Of a stretch of DNA of 45,901 nucleotides, positions 9,309 to 17,311 are shown piece after piece (the stretch's first letter is position 1; every line of letters starts with the position of its first letter). Position numbers and translations under genes: made by a program. Source of the DNA: JBCDCP01 sp039181495 (GTDB lineage Bacteria; Pseudomonadota; Alphaproteobacteria; Rhizobiales; Tepidamorphaceae). Under the pieces are notes generated by a model. That model saw only the letters and a program-made list of their open reading frames with translations. It was not told where the DNA came from and made no database searches. The stretch is taken from positions 1 through 45,901 of the forward strand of contig JBCDCP010000004.1 of NCBI GenBank assembly GCA_039181495.1, written 5' to 3'.

Positions 9309-10760
9309 TCAGTCCTGACGCCCAAGGGCGTCGCGTGCGGCATCGAAATCGGAGAATGGCAAAACAGTGTCACCAACAGTCTGGCCGGTCTCGTGGCCTT
9401 TTCCGGCAATGACCACGGCATCGCCTGGTCGCATCCTGCGCACCGCCTCGCCAATGGCCTCGCGCCGGTCACCGATTTCGATCGCGTCTGGGGCACCTTC
9501 AAGCACAGCCCGTCGGATGAGCCGGGGGTCCTCACTGCGCGGATTGTCGTCGGTGACGATCACCACGTCCGCTTTGTCCGACGCCGCTTGTCCCATAAGC
9601 GGGCGCTTGCCCGGATCGCGGTCTCCGCCGGCGCCGATCACAACGATCAGCTTTCCGGTGACGAATGGCCTCAGCGCCGACAACGTGATGCGCAGTGCTT
9701 CTGGTTTGTGGGCGTAATCAACAAACACCGAGGATCCTGGCCCGCTCTCGGCTACCGGCTGCAGGCGGCCTTCGGCGCCGACAAGCTGCGGCAAGGCAGA
9801 CACAGCGTCGGCTGCATCAATCCCGGTTGCTATCGCCAGCCCGGCGGCCACCAGCGCATTCGAAACCTGGAACACGCCCGCCATATTGAGTGACACCTCC
9901 TGACGCCCCGAGCCATAATCGATGGTCAAGATCTGCCTTAGCCTTTCGGTCTCAACCCGCTCGAGGCGGAGCGCCGTGCCGCCGCGCCCCACCGTCATCA
10001 GTGTCTGCCCGCAGGACCTAGCGATATCGGCAGCAGGCTGCGCCGTCGGTTCACCAGCATCGACAACGACGACACCATCCTGGGGCAGCAGCGTATCGAA
10101 AAGCCTCAGCTTGGCTGCAAGATAGGTCTCCATATCGTGGTGATAGTCGAGATGATCACGGCTGAGATTGAGGAATGCGGCCGCTGACAGGCGAACGCCA
10201 TCCAGCCGACGTTGTTCGATACCATGACTGGAGGCTTCCATGGCGGCATGGGTGACCCCGCCACCGGCCAGTTCGTCCAGTGTCCTGTGTAATGCGACCG
10301 GGTCCGGCGTTGTCAGGCCGCCATAGTCGGCCATGCCCGGCGCGACGACGCCAACGGTGCCGATACTGGCTGCTTCCAGCCTGTTTAGCGACCAGATCTG
10401 TCGCAGAAAGGTGACCACTGATGTCTTGCCGCTGGTGCCGGTAACGGCCGCGATCTTACCGGGCTGACGCGCATGGAATTGGCTGGCCGCCAGGGCCAAA
10501 GCGCGACGTCCATCCGCAACGTTAATGACCGGCACATCGGTGAGTTGGCCAAGTGCCGCGTCAGGCTCAGCAACCACGGCCACCGCACCGCGTGCAATGG
10601 CATCTCCAGCATAGTCCGCGCCCTGCGCGCGGCTGCCGGAAAGCGCAAAGAAAAGGTATCCTGGCTCAATCTGCCGGCTATCCGGAGAGAGCCCGGAAAC
10701 CTCAAGACCGGCCGGCATTCCAGTAGCTTGGGAATCGGCAAGGAGCGCGTCGAGTAACAT
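9309..10760 (-). CDS. murE: UDP-MurNAc-L-Ala-D-Glu--meso-diaminopimelate ligase MurE
   Basis: Adds the third stem-peptide residue. The motif DDNPRSEDP near the C-terminus contains the DNPR tetrad that marks meso-diaminopimelate rather than lysine as the added amino acid (established for the MurE family), consistent with a Gram-negative. The 483-residue product also shows the ATP loop TGTSGKTSVVTF, TTPDPVALHRTL, and NLSRDHLDYHHDM. No strong ribosome site is visible before the ATG at 10760. Unlike in most relatives the upstream neighbour is not ftsI but an acyl-CoA dehydrogenase gene 78 bases away, so murE and everything after it either shares that gene's promoter or has its own. Confidence 0.96.
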   Translation of the reverse strand: MLLDALLADSQATGMPAGLEVSGLSPDSRQIEPGYLFFALSGSRAQGADYAGDAIARGAVAVVAEPDAALGQLTDVPVINVADGRRALALAASQFHARQPGKIAAVTGTSGKTSVVTFLRQIWSLNRLEAASIGTVGVVAPGMADYGGLTTPDPVALHRTLDELAGGGVTHAAMEASSHGIEQRRLDGVRLSAAAFLNLSRDHLDYHHDMETYLAAKLRLFDTLLPQDGVVVVDAGEPTAQPAADIARSCGQTLMTVGRGGTALRLERVETERLRQILTIDYGSGRQEVSLNMAGVFQVSNALVAAGLAIATGIDAADAVSALPQLVGAEGRLQPVAESGPGSSVFVDYAHKPEALRITLSALRPFVTGKLIVVIGAGGDRDPGKRPLMGQAASDKADVVIVTDDNPRSEDPRLIRRAVLEGAPDAIEIGDRREAIGEAVRRMRPGDAVVIAGKGHETGQTVGDTVLPFSDFDAARDALGRQD

Positions 10761-10838
10761 GCCGGAGCGGTAGCAGGATCGCCCAAGCCCGTCATCCCTT
10801 TATGGTGCCTGGCCAGCGTCAGCCATTCGGCCTACTCG

Positions 10839-12059
10839 TCAGCGGCAATAACCGTCCCGCGTCTGCGGCAGTTTCATGCCAAGCACGGAGCCCGCCACGA
10901 GATTGCGCAGCATCTGCGCGGTGCCCCCGCCAATGGTGAACATGCGCGCATCGCGCACCATCCGCTCGACGGGTAGATTGCGCGAATAGCCAGCGGCGCC
11001 GTGCAATTGCAGCGCGTCATTGGTGACCTTTACGGCCATCTCCGACGCCATGATCTTGGCCTTGGCGGCAAGTTCGGGATCAGGAAAGCCCGTGCCGGAA
11101 CTCTGCGCGCTGACGGCAGCGCGCCAGATCATCATGCGGGCGGCATCAAGCACGATGGACATATCCGCCAGCATCCACTGCAGACCCTGGAACTCCGCGA
11201 TTCGCCGACCGAACTGCTCGCGCTCGAGCGTGAAGTCGCGGGCCAGATCGAACGCCCCTTGCGCAAGACCCAAAGCGACCGTAGCCGCTCCAACCCTCTG
11301 GCCGTTATAGGCCGTCATAAGCTGGGCAAAACCACGCTTGAGCCCGCCAGGCGGCATGATGATCCGATCAGCCGGCAACCGCAGGTCCTTCAGCAGAACC
11401 TGCGTTTCCGGAATGCCTCGCAAGCCCATGGCGGGTTCGCGCTTGCCAATGATCAGCCCCTGATCCTGGTCGCGGAACGCAAGGAACCCGGCAATGCCCT
11501 TATCCTGGCCGTCCTCGATCACACGGGCGAAAATCAAATGCAGGCGCGATACGCCGCCGCCGGTGATCCAATGTTTCTCGCCATTGACGATGTAAGTGTC
11601 GCCATCGCGAACAGCAGTGGTCGTCATCGACGTTGCTGCACTGCCTGCATCAGGCTCGGTGATGCAGATCGCGGGTTTGTCGCCTGCCAAGACATACTCG
11701 GCGGCGATGCGTCGCTGCGCATCCGTGCCATAGGCCATGATCGCACCAACCGCGCCCATGTTGGCTTCGACCACGATCCGTGCCGTCACGCCGCAATGCC
11801 GGGCCATCTGCTCGATAACCAGTGCTGCATCGAAATAGCTCGCTCCGCGCCCACCCAGTTCACGCGGCAACGTCATGCCCATGAAACCGGCCTCGCGCAG
11901 CGCGTCCACAGTATCCCAAGGGTAATCCTCGGTCTGGTCGGTTTCAGCCGCGCGTGGCCCAGCCACCTCCTCGGCGAACCGCGCCGCACGCTCCTGCAAC
12001 CCGGCCTGTTCGGCCGTCAGATCGCCAAAAAGCGCGCTGTTCTGAGCGTGATCGAGCAT
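10839..12059 (-). CDS. Acyl-CoA dehydrogenase family flavoprotein
   Basis: Predicted FAD-dependent alpha,beta-dehydrogenase of acyl-CoA thioesters; the actual substrate is unknown. The 406-residue protein has the standard order: helical N-domain, middle beta-domain with ICITEPDAGSA and EKHWITGGG, and C-terminal helical domain with FGRRIAEFQGLQWMLADM and the family-typical end LQLHGAAGYSRNLPVERMVR then DARMFTIGGGTAQMLRN. The ATG at 12059 has a GGGGGAA site five bases upstream and is preferred over an in-frame TTG at 12071. It is divergent from a LysR gene, with a LysR-type operator between them, suggesting that regulator controls it. It sits inside the dcw cluster between ftsI and murE, where no such gene is expected. 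Confidence 0.9.
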   Translation of the reverse strand: MLDHAQNSALFGDLTAEQAGLQERAARFAEEVAGPRAAETDQTEDYPWDTVDALREAGFMGMTLPRELGGRGASYFDAALVIEQMARHCGVTARIVVEANMGAVGAIMAYGTDAQRRIAAEYVLAGDKPAICITEPDAGSAATSMTTTAVRDGDTYIVNGEKHWITGGGVSRLHLIFARVIEDGQDKGIAGFLAFRDQDQGLIIGKREPAMGLRGIPETQVLLKDLRLPADRIIMPPGGLKRGFAQLMTAYNGQRVGAATVALGLAQGAFDLARDFTLEREQFGRRIAEFQGLQWMLADMSIVLDAARMMIWRAAVSAQSSGTGFPDPELAAKAKIMASEMAVKVTNDALQLHGAAGYSRNLPVERMVRDARMFTIGGGTAQMLRNLVAGSVLGMKLPQTRDGYCR

Positions 12060-12140
12060 GGTTTCCCCCAAAACGTCGAGGCTGGGTCTCAGAAATCAGT
12101 GCCCGCCTCCCGCGCGCGGCGTTGCCCGGCCATCACGCGT

Positions 12141-12159
12141 TTGTGAGCAGAACGTACAA
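12141..12159. promoter_or_regulatory. LysR-type operator, TTGT-N11-ACAA
   Basis: A perfect four-base inverted repeat with an 11-base spacer, containing the T-N11-A core that LysR-family proteins recognise. It lies in the 163-base gap between the divergent acyl-CoA dehydrogenase and lysR starts, 82 bases before acd and 64 before lysR. A second, wider inverted pair (GTACAA at 12154, TTGTAC at 12191) overlaps it. Function is inferred from position and shape. Confidence 0.55.
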
Positions 12160-12222
12160 CATAGACAAAGATCATGGAAATTCAGAATTATTGTACTTTT
12201 CATTGAAAAAATTTATAGAAGA

Positions 12223-13146
12223 ATGATGTTCTCTGCAGGTCTCGACATCCGCAACCTCGAAGCCTTTGTGGCTGTCCTGGACCAAGGCGGATTCTCTGCA
12301 GCCGCGAAAACGCTTGGACTGACGCAATCGGCTGTGAGCCTGCGTGTGAAATCTCTCGAAGACGCGCTCGGCACGCGCCTGCTGGAGCGCCGCAGCCGCA
12401 CGCCCGAGACCACGCCGCAAGGCACAGCGCTGGCAGACCATGCCCGCAACATTCTCGATCTGATAACAGCCACTCCGGTGCTGATTGGCGGAGCCATCTC
12501 GGGCCAGCTGACGGTGGGCGCGGTGCCGACGACACTGCTTGGCCTTTTGCCGGCCGCCCTCGCCGATTTGCGCGTTGCCTATCCGGACCTGCAACTGACC
12601 ATTCAAGGTGGCGGATCTTCGGTCATAGCCAGTGGGTTGAGCACTGGCACCACCGACGTCGCCGTCGTCACCAAGCCTGCAAGCCTGCCGGACGGCACGC
12701 GGTTCGAGCCGATTGCCTCCGAGCCAATGATGGCGTTGGCACCCGAGACCCTGGCGACCAATACGGACAGGGCCGACCTCAACGAGCTGCTGCAGACGAT
12801 GCCCTACATCTGGTTCAACCGGGAGACCTGGGCTGGCAGCCAGATTGCTGCCCATCTGAGGGAGATGGGCGTACATGTGAACGCAGTCATGGAGATGGAT
12901 TCGCTGGAAGCCATTCTCTCGATGGTGGAGGCAGGGCTGGGTGTTTCAGTCGCACCCATAGCCGTCGCTGGATTGCCGGTGCCGGGCAATGTCCGTGCAT
13001 TCCCGTTTGACGATGGTCGACTGCGCAGAACAATCGGTGTGATGTATCGGGAACGACAGCCCAAGATGCGGCTGATCTCAACTTTGGCGGAGGCGTTGCG
13101 CAAAGCCGCGAAAGATCGACCGGGCGTCACTGTAATCGCAACCTAA
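12223..13146 (+). CDS. LysR-family transcriptional regulator
   Basis: 307-residue DNA-binding regulator. An N-terminal winged helix-turn-helix (about 8-66; SAAAKTLGLTQSAVSLRVKS is the recognition region) is followed by a periplasmic-binding-protein-like effector domain beginning near GQLTVGAVPTTLLGLLP. Two adjacent ATGs (12223, 12226) are possible starts. It is the only plus-strand gene within the dcw cluster and is divergent from the acyl-CoA dehydrogenase gene, the usual arrangement for a LysR activator and its target. It converges on ftsI with a 20-base gap and no visible terminator, so its transcripts may run antisense into ftsI. The effector is unknown. Confidence 0.93.
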   Translation: MMFSAGLDIRNLEAFVAVLDQGGFSAAAKTLGLTQSAVSLRVKSLEDALGTRLLERRSRTPETTPQGTALADHARNILDLITATPVLIGGAISGQLTVGAVPTTLLGLLPAALADLRVAYPDLQLTIQGGGSSVIASGLSTGTTDVAVVTKPASLPDGTRFEPIASEPMMALAPETLATNTDRADLNELLQTMPYIWFNRETWAGSQIAAHLREMGVHVNAVMEMDSLEAILSMVEAGLGVSVAPIAVAGLPVPGNVRAFPFDDGRLRRTIGVMYRERQPKMRLISTLAEALRKAAKDRPGVTVIAT

Positions 13147-13166
13147 CGCCCTCGTTCCGGTGCTGC

Positions 13167-14858
13167 TCAGTTAATGCTCCCGGTTGTCATGGGAACGGCA
13201 TCGGCAGCAATCGGCGGGATGTCGAGCATGGGCCCGACGCGCGTGATGATCCGTCCCGTAACGGGAACCGCGTTCCACCCGGCTGTTCGGAAACCATGGG
13301 TCTCCTCGATCCCCTGGGGTTCGTCGATCATGATCAGGATGACGTAGCGCGGATCATCGCTCGGGAATGTCCCAAGGAAACTGGTCAGCAGTTTCTTGCC
13401 ATCATAACGCCCATTGACGACCTTCTCGGCAGAGCCGGTCTTGCCGCCAACCCGAAACCCCGCGACCTCGGCCTTCTTGCCCGTTCCCTCGGTCACATTC
13501 AGCCGCATCAGATAGCGCATCTGTGCGGAGGTTTCAGGCGACAATACCTGCTGCGCAACGGCGCTGGCCTCCGCTTCACTGCGCGGCAGCAGCGTCGGCG
13601 GGATCAGTCGGCCACCATTCACCAGCGCCGCCACAGCGGCAACGGTCTGCAGCGGCGCAACCGAGAATCCATGGCCAAAGGAGATCGTCATCGATGACAG
13701 CTCGGTCCAACGGTTGGGCAGCAGCGGCTGAGCCGTTTCAGGCAGCTCTGTACGGGGACGGTCGAAGAACCCCATGCGTTTCATGAATTCCTGATGCCCG
13801 TCGATACCAACCTGTAGCGCCATGCGGGCAGTGCCGATGTTCGAGGAATGGATAAAGACCTCGGGTACGCTGAGAATGCGCCGCTGGGCATGGAAGTCAT
13901 CGATCGTGAAAGATGACACCCGAATGGGCGACCGAGCGTCATAGGTGGTTTCGAGATTGGCGACACCGGCATCGAGGGCCATAGCAACGGTGAAGGCCTT
14001 CAGTGTCGAGCCCATCTCGAACACACCGGACATCATCCGGTTGACGTTGTCCTTGTTGATCGAGGTTGCAGGGTCATGCGGGTCATAGTCCGGCAGCGAA
14101 ACCATCGAGACGATTTCGCCGGTGCGTGCGTCCATGATAACACCACCGGCCGCCTTTGCCTGATAGGTCTCCATCGCCTGGAGCAGTTCATCGCGCACAG
14201 CATGCTGGACGCGCAGATCAAGCGTGATCTGTTCCGGTGCCTGTTTGCTGCTGCGGGCAAAGCCGGACGCGTGAAGATCAGCCAGTCCAGCCTGGTCGAA
14301 GTGCTTCTCGATCCCGGCGATGCCGGCGTTGTCGACATTGACGTGCCCGATCACATGGCTTGCCAGTCTTCCCGAGGGGTAGAATCGTTGGTTCTCTTCA
14401 ACAAAGCCGATACCCGGAAGGCCAAGACCGTGAATCTCGGTTGCCTCGGCCGGCGAGATCTCGCGCTTCAGCCAGACAAAGCGACGCTCCTGCGTGAGCT
14501 TGCCGCGCAGCTCAGTGGCCTCGAGAGCAGGCATCACGGCCGACAGCATCTCCACTGCCTCGTCAACGTCGATAATGCGGTGCGGTTCGGCAAACAGCGA
14601 GGGAGTGCGCACGTCGGTGGCAAGCAACGTGCCGTTGCGGTCAACAATATCCGGCCGGGCGTGGGACACGCTCTGGGCCGCAGTCTGATAGATGCGCACC
14701 GGCGACTGCTCGGATCCAGCCAGCATGATCATGCGCCCGGCGATCACCGCGTAGCACAGCCCGAAAGCCGCCATCGCGATGCCGATCCGGCGGCGCAGCC
14801 GCTGTCCCGGCTCGTTGGCGCGTGCGCGCCTATCGGCTTTGGTCGCTGGCCTCTGCAT
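13167..14858 (-). CDS. ftsI: Septal peptidoglycan transpeptidase FtsI (PBP3)
   Basis: Class B penicillin-binding protein that cross-links septal peptidoglycan in partnership with FtsW. From the ATG it has 563 residues: a short basic cytoplasmic tail, one membrane span (about 24-48), a PBP dimerisation domain and a C-terminal transpeptidase. The catalytic motifs are present: STLK with nucleophile S284 and K287, SSN at 338-340, and KTG in GGKTGSAEKV. A GTG at 14861 directly precedes the ATG and is an alternative start. ftsL ends four bases upstream. In many relatives murE follows directly; here the next gene is an opposite-strand lysR. Confidence 0.96.
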   Translation of the reverse strand: MQRPATKADRRARANEPGQRLRRRIGIAMAAFGLCYAVIAGRMIMLAGSEQSPVRIYQTAAQSVSHARPDIVDRNGTLLATDVRTPSLFAEPHRIIDVDEAVEMLSAVMPALEATELRGKLTQERRFVWLKREISPAEATEIHGLGLPGIGFVEENQRFYPSGRLASHVIGHVNVDNAGIAGIEKHFDQAGLADLHASGFARSSKQAPEQITLDLRVQHAVRDELLQAMETYQAKAAGGVIMDARTGEIVSMVSLPDYDPHDPATSINKDNVNRMMSGVFEMGSTLKAFTVAMALDAGVANLETTYDARSPIRVSSFTIDDFHAQRRILSVPEVFIHSSNIGTARMALQVGIDGHQEFMKRMGFFDRPRTELPETAQPLLPNRWTELSSMTISFGHGFSVAPLQTVAAVAALVNGGRLIPPTLLPRSEAEASAVAQQVLSPETSAQMRYLMRLNVTEGTGKKAEVAGFRVGGKTGSAEKVVNGRYDGKKLLTSFLGTFPSDDPRYVILIMIDEPQGIEETHGFRTAGWNAVPVTGRIITRVGPMLDIPPIAADAVPMTTGSIN

Positions 14859-14862
14859 CACA

Positions 14863-15297
14863 CTATTCGCTCAGCCTGGGCAGAAGATGGGTCTCGATCA
14901 GTTCCGAAATGCTGGCCGGGCCTTCTGGCTGCGGCCGCATGGGCACCTCGGACATGGCAATGGTCTGGTCCGGGGCCATAGGCTCAAGTTCGAGGAATTG
15001 CTCAGCCAGGGCTTGAATGCGGGCGGGATCGTTGAGCGTCGTCCACTCCGCCTCGGCCAACGCGATTTTTTCTCGCTCCTCGGCAATGTCGACACGCAAA
15101 TCTGCAATGTGGGCGCGCCGGTCCTGTGCCTCATGCTTGAAGCCGTAGAGGCTGACAGCAGCGACGACCATGATCACCATCACCGACAGTCCGATGATGC
15201 GCCAGCAGGCAATCAGCACACGGCGCAGAGTGCTGTCTGAAGCCCCGACAATGCTGATGGTGCCGTGGGCTTCATCGGGATACCACGCGCTGCTCAT
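14863..15297 (-). CDS. ftsL: Cell division protein FtsL
   Basis: Small bitopic membrane protein of the divisome that works with FtsB and FtsQ to activate FtsWI. The 144-residue product has an N-terminal cytoplasmic segment, one strong membrane span (about 30-52), a heptad-like coiled coil (HIADLRVDIAEEREKIALAE) and the conserved alphaproteobacterial stretch LNDPARIQALAEQFLELEPM. The ATG overlaps the rsmH stop by four bases. The name rests on size, topology, that stretch and position between rsmH and ftsI. Confidence 0.92.
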   Translation of the reverse strand: MSSAWYPDEAHGTISIVGASDSTLRRVLIACWRIIGLSVMVIMVVAAVSLYGFKHEAQDRRAHIADLRVDIAEEREKIALAEAEWTTLNDPARIQALAEQFLELEPMAPDQTIAMSEVPMRPQPEGPASISELIETHLLPRLSE

Positions 15298-16349
15298 CGT
15301 GGTCTCCCCAATCGGAAACCTGCGGCCGCCAGATCTGCGAGGATCATCTCGCGGGTAACGCCGAAGTCTGCCTCTGCCGAAGTGACCGGCACCGACGCCG
15401 CATCAGTCCGCAGGCCATAGCGCAGCCGCGCCGACCGGGCCCTCGGATTGGCGTCGATTTCCTTCTCATCCGGCGTAGCGCCCCGCGAAACTGGAATCGT
15501 AAACACCGGCTCGGAGGCTTGCCGCTGGGGTTCGTGGCGAGAACCACCAGACGCGCGGGCCGACCGCGTCGAGAGAAAGCGCTTCACAATCCGATCCTCG
15601 AGCGAATGGAAACTGACCACCGCGAGCACGCCTCCCGGCTTTAGGCTGTGCTGCGACGCATGGAGCGCTGTGCTGAGTTCTTCAAGTTCGCTGTTCACGG
15701 CGATACGCAGGGCCTGGAAACTGCGCGTTGCCGGATGAATGCCCGGCCGTCCCGGTTTCGGCTTGGGCAAACAACCCGCAACAACATCCGCCAGATCGAG
15801 TGTTGTCTCGAAGGGATGCGTTTTGCGTCGAGTGGTTATCGCACGGGCGATACGTCTAGAGGCCCGTTCTTCGCCGAACCTGTAGAGAATATCCGCCAAA
15901 AGACCCTCGCTCACGTGATTGACGATATCGGCGGCGGAAAACCCCTCATCGCCCATGCGCATGCCGAGCGGTCCGTCCTTCGAGAACGAAAAACCTCGCT
16001 CAGCCTGATCAAGCTGCATAGATGACACGCCGACATCGAGCACCACACCATCGAGCCCCTTCGGTGCAACATCGGCAGCGATGTCAGCAAGCTGCGAAAA
16101 GCGACCCTCGAAAAACGTGAAACGATCGCCGAACGCATCTTTGAGCGTATTGGCCGCGGTCTGAGCACTCGGATCGCGATCAATGGCAATGACACGGCAA
16201 TCTGCGGCCTGCAGCAGTGCCCGTGAGTATCCACCCGCCCCAAAGGTCCCGTCGAGATAGACAGCGTCGTCCCGCGGCGCCATGGCCGCGAGCACCGGAT
16301 CGAGCAGCACTGGCCTGTGCGACATCGGGGAGTCGGTTGAGGTGATCAT
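15294..16349 (-). CDS. rsmH: 16S rRNA (cytosine(1402)-N(4))-methyltransferase RsmH (MraW)
   Basis: Methylates C1402 of 16S rRNA in the ribosomal P site with S-adenosylmethionine. The chosen ATG overlaps the mraZ stop by four bases (ATGA) and gives 351 residues; a second ATG eight codons on (MSHRPVLL) is also plausible. Visible family features are HRPVLLDPVLAAM, the SAM loop YLDGTFGAGGYSRALL, DGVVLDVGVSSMQLDQAERG and FSFSKDGPLGMRM, and the C-terminal ALRIAVNSELEEL and VVSFHSLEDRIVKRF. An open reading frame extending upstream to 17270 reads through mraZ and is not used. Confidence 0.96.
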   Translation of the reverse strand: MITSTDSPMSHRPVLLDPVLAAMAPRDDAVYLDGTFGAGGYSRALLQAADCRVIAIDRDPSAQTAANTLKDAFGDRFTFFEGRFSQLADIAADVAPKGLDGVVLDVGVSSMQLDQAERGFSFSKDGPLGMRMGDEGFSAADIVNHVSEGLLADILYRFGEERASRRIARAITTRRKTHPFETTLDLADVVAGCLPKPKPGRPGIHPATRSFQALRIAVNSELEELSTALHASQHSLKPGGVLAVVSFHSLEDRIVKRFLSTRSARASGGSRHEPQRQASEPVFTIPVSRGATPDEKEIDANPRARSARLRYGLRTDAASVPVTSAEADFGVTREMILADLAAAGFRLGRPR

Positions 16350-16849
16350 TCGTCCCGCACCGGGGGAACGGATGAAGCGTCCGGACTTCGGCGCCCCAGT
16401 AAGGCCTTCAGCTCGCGAACCCGTGCAGCCGCTTCCTTCTGGCGAACGGCGAAACCGTCGGGCGACCAGATCTGGAATTTGTGCCCAAGACCAACAAACA
16501 CCGCCTGATCGGTAATAGCCGCGTGCAATCGCAGGTCTTTGGGCAGGATGATCCGCCCGTCGGCATCGACGCGCAACTCCTGCGCGCCGCCAAGAAGTTC
16601 GGTCGAGAGCAAGTCCCGCTCCTCGCTGAATGCGGCAAGCCCCGCCATGAGCGAGGAGATCTCGTCCATGAAAGGTTCGCCGCCGCAATCCAGAGCTGTA
16701 AGCTCTGACACCGGCGCAGCGTAGATGAGCGGCTGGGTCTGCGAGTTGCTGGTGACCGCGCGACTCAGAATCGCGCGAAACGAAGCCGGCACGGAAACCC
16801 GTCCCTTGGCATCGACCCTGTTCACAAAACGCGAAACGAACCGGTCCAC
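16346..16849 (-). CDS. mraZ: Transcriptional regulator MraZ
   Basis: First gene of the dcw cluster; MraZ is a ring-forming DNA-binding protein that represses its own operon in Escherichia coli. Two SpoVT/AbrB-type domains are visible, each with the signature loop (VDAKGRVSVP near residue 12 and VDADGRIILP in the second half), and the C-terminal FVGLGHKFQIWSP stretch is typical. The start chosen is GTG at 16849, because the protein then begins (V/M)DRF as relatives do and a GGAG site lies about 8 bases upstream; it gives 167 residues. Longer alternatives start at 16870 (ATG) and 16918. Upstream lie a long hairpin and a periodic ATGG array likely to be its own operator. Confidence 0.93.
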   Translation of the reverse strand: MDRFVSRFVNRVDAKGRVSVPASFRAILSRAVTSNSQTQPLIYAAPVSELTALDCGGEPFMDEISSLMAGLAAFSEERDLLSTELLGGAQELRVDADGRIILPKDLRLHAAITDQAVFVGLGHKFQIWSPDGFAVRQKEAAARVRELKALLGRRSPDASSVPPVRDE

Positions 16850-16940
16850 CGGCTGTCTCCGAATACGCATCCACAACAGCGCCGGTCGGTCCCGTGCCTC
16901 GAGAGACACAACGAACAATTCCGGCTTCAGCCCAAGGCGA

Positions 16941-17058
16941 CCTGATGAGTCCGGTGTTGCGGCCTGTATCGCTCAGGTCCGCCGCAGAAGCGCGTGCCAG
17001 GCCTATGGCACGCTGGGTTTGGGTCTGGAACACAGACCGCAACACCGGACCCATCAGG
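16941..17058. repeat. 118-nt long imperfect inverted repeat in the mraZ leader
   Basis: Left arm 16941-16962 and right arm 17037-17058 are 22 bases each and complementary at 21 positions (mismatch A/G at the eighth base). In the centre a second hairpin has perfect 8-base arms, 16992-16999 and 17006-17013, around a 6-base loop. The segments between are partly complementary. The element lies between the predicted dcw promoter and the mraZ start, so the transcript would carry a long stem about 90 bases before mraZ. It could be a leader RNA element or a small palindromic mobile repeat; no second copy was seen here. Confidence 0.75.
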
Positions 17059-17075
17059 AACCATGAAGTCCATTC

Positions 17076-17120
17076 ATGGTTTTCTATGGGCTCTAATGGA
17101 ATATCATGGAACATAGATGG
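17076..17120. promoter_or_regulatory. Putative MraZ operator: five ATGG repeats in helical phase
   Basis: ATGG occurs at 17076, 17086, 17096, 17106 and 17117, four of them spaced exactly 10 bases apart and the fifth 11, all in the same orientation (CCAT on the coding strand). In Escherichia coli MraZ binds tandem TGGG-type repeats separated by 5 bases, a 10-base period, upstream of mraZ. Position, periodicity and the GG core fit, though the core here is ATGG and its orientation relative to mraZ is reversed. The array overlaps the predicted promoter, as expected for autorepression. Confidence 0.6.
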
Positions 17121-17126
17121 TTTCAA
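17100..17126 (-). promoter_or_regulatory. Possible mraZ/dcw promoter
   Basis: On the minus strand TTGAAA (17126-17121) is followed after 15 bases by GATATT (17105-17100). The spacer is short and the -10 matches at four of six positions, so this is tentative. It lies inside the ATGG array, which would let MraZ occlude it. Confidence 0.3.
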
Positions 17127-17311
17127 CGCGGCAACGTCGACCCAGAACCCCGTTATGACGTCAAGGGTCGGCCGCACGATCAGAAACCACGATAATGCGA
17201 GCGATCGCGTTAAGTTCGGGTGAACCATCGCCACGAACGATGGCACTGACTTATGCAGTGGCGCAGGCACTCACAAACGCGAGAACTGGTCAATCGGCGG
17301 TCAGGGTGATT
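17127..17311. other. Rest of the mraZ-rnpB intergenic region
   Basis: No coding signal or terminator could be recognised between the predicted dcw promoter and the RNase P RNA 3' end. The only motif noticed is TTAA-N7-TGAAC at 17210-17225, one mismatch from the CtrA consensus and about 90 bases upstream of the predicted promoter. A TTGACG at 17163-17158 (minus strand) has no good -10 partner. Confidence 0.4.

Noticed and set aside
11001..12146. 381-residue plus-strand frame opposite the acyl-CoA dehydrogenase gene
   Set aside because: Antisense shadow of a well-supported gene with low-complexity composition and no family resemblance; the same holds for the 303-residue frame at 2042-2953 opposite murC.
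16346..16918. 190-residue version of mraZ
   Set aside because: Extra N-terminal residues do not resemble MraZ; GTG at 16849 gives the family start and has a ribosome site.
17013..17036. TGGG repeats on the plus strand as MraZ boxes
   Set aside because: Only two close copies with a 6-base period, lying inside the hairpin element; they do not fit the 10-base phase.
15294..17270. 658-residue reading of the rsmH frame
   Set aside because: The extra 307 residues read through mraZ and its leader in another frame; the RsmH family starts near HRPVLL and the ATGA overlap with mraZ gives a natural start.
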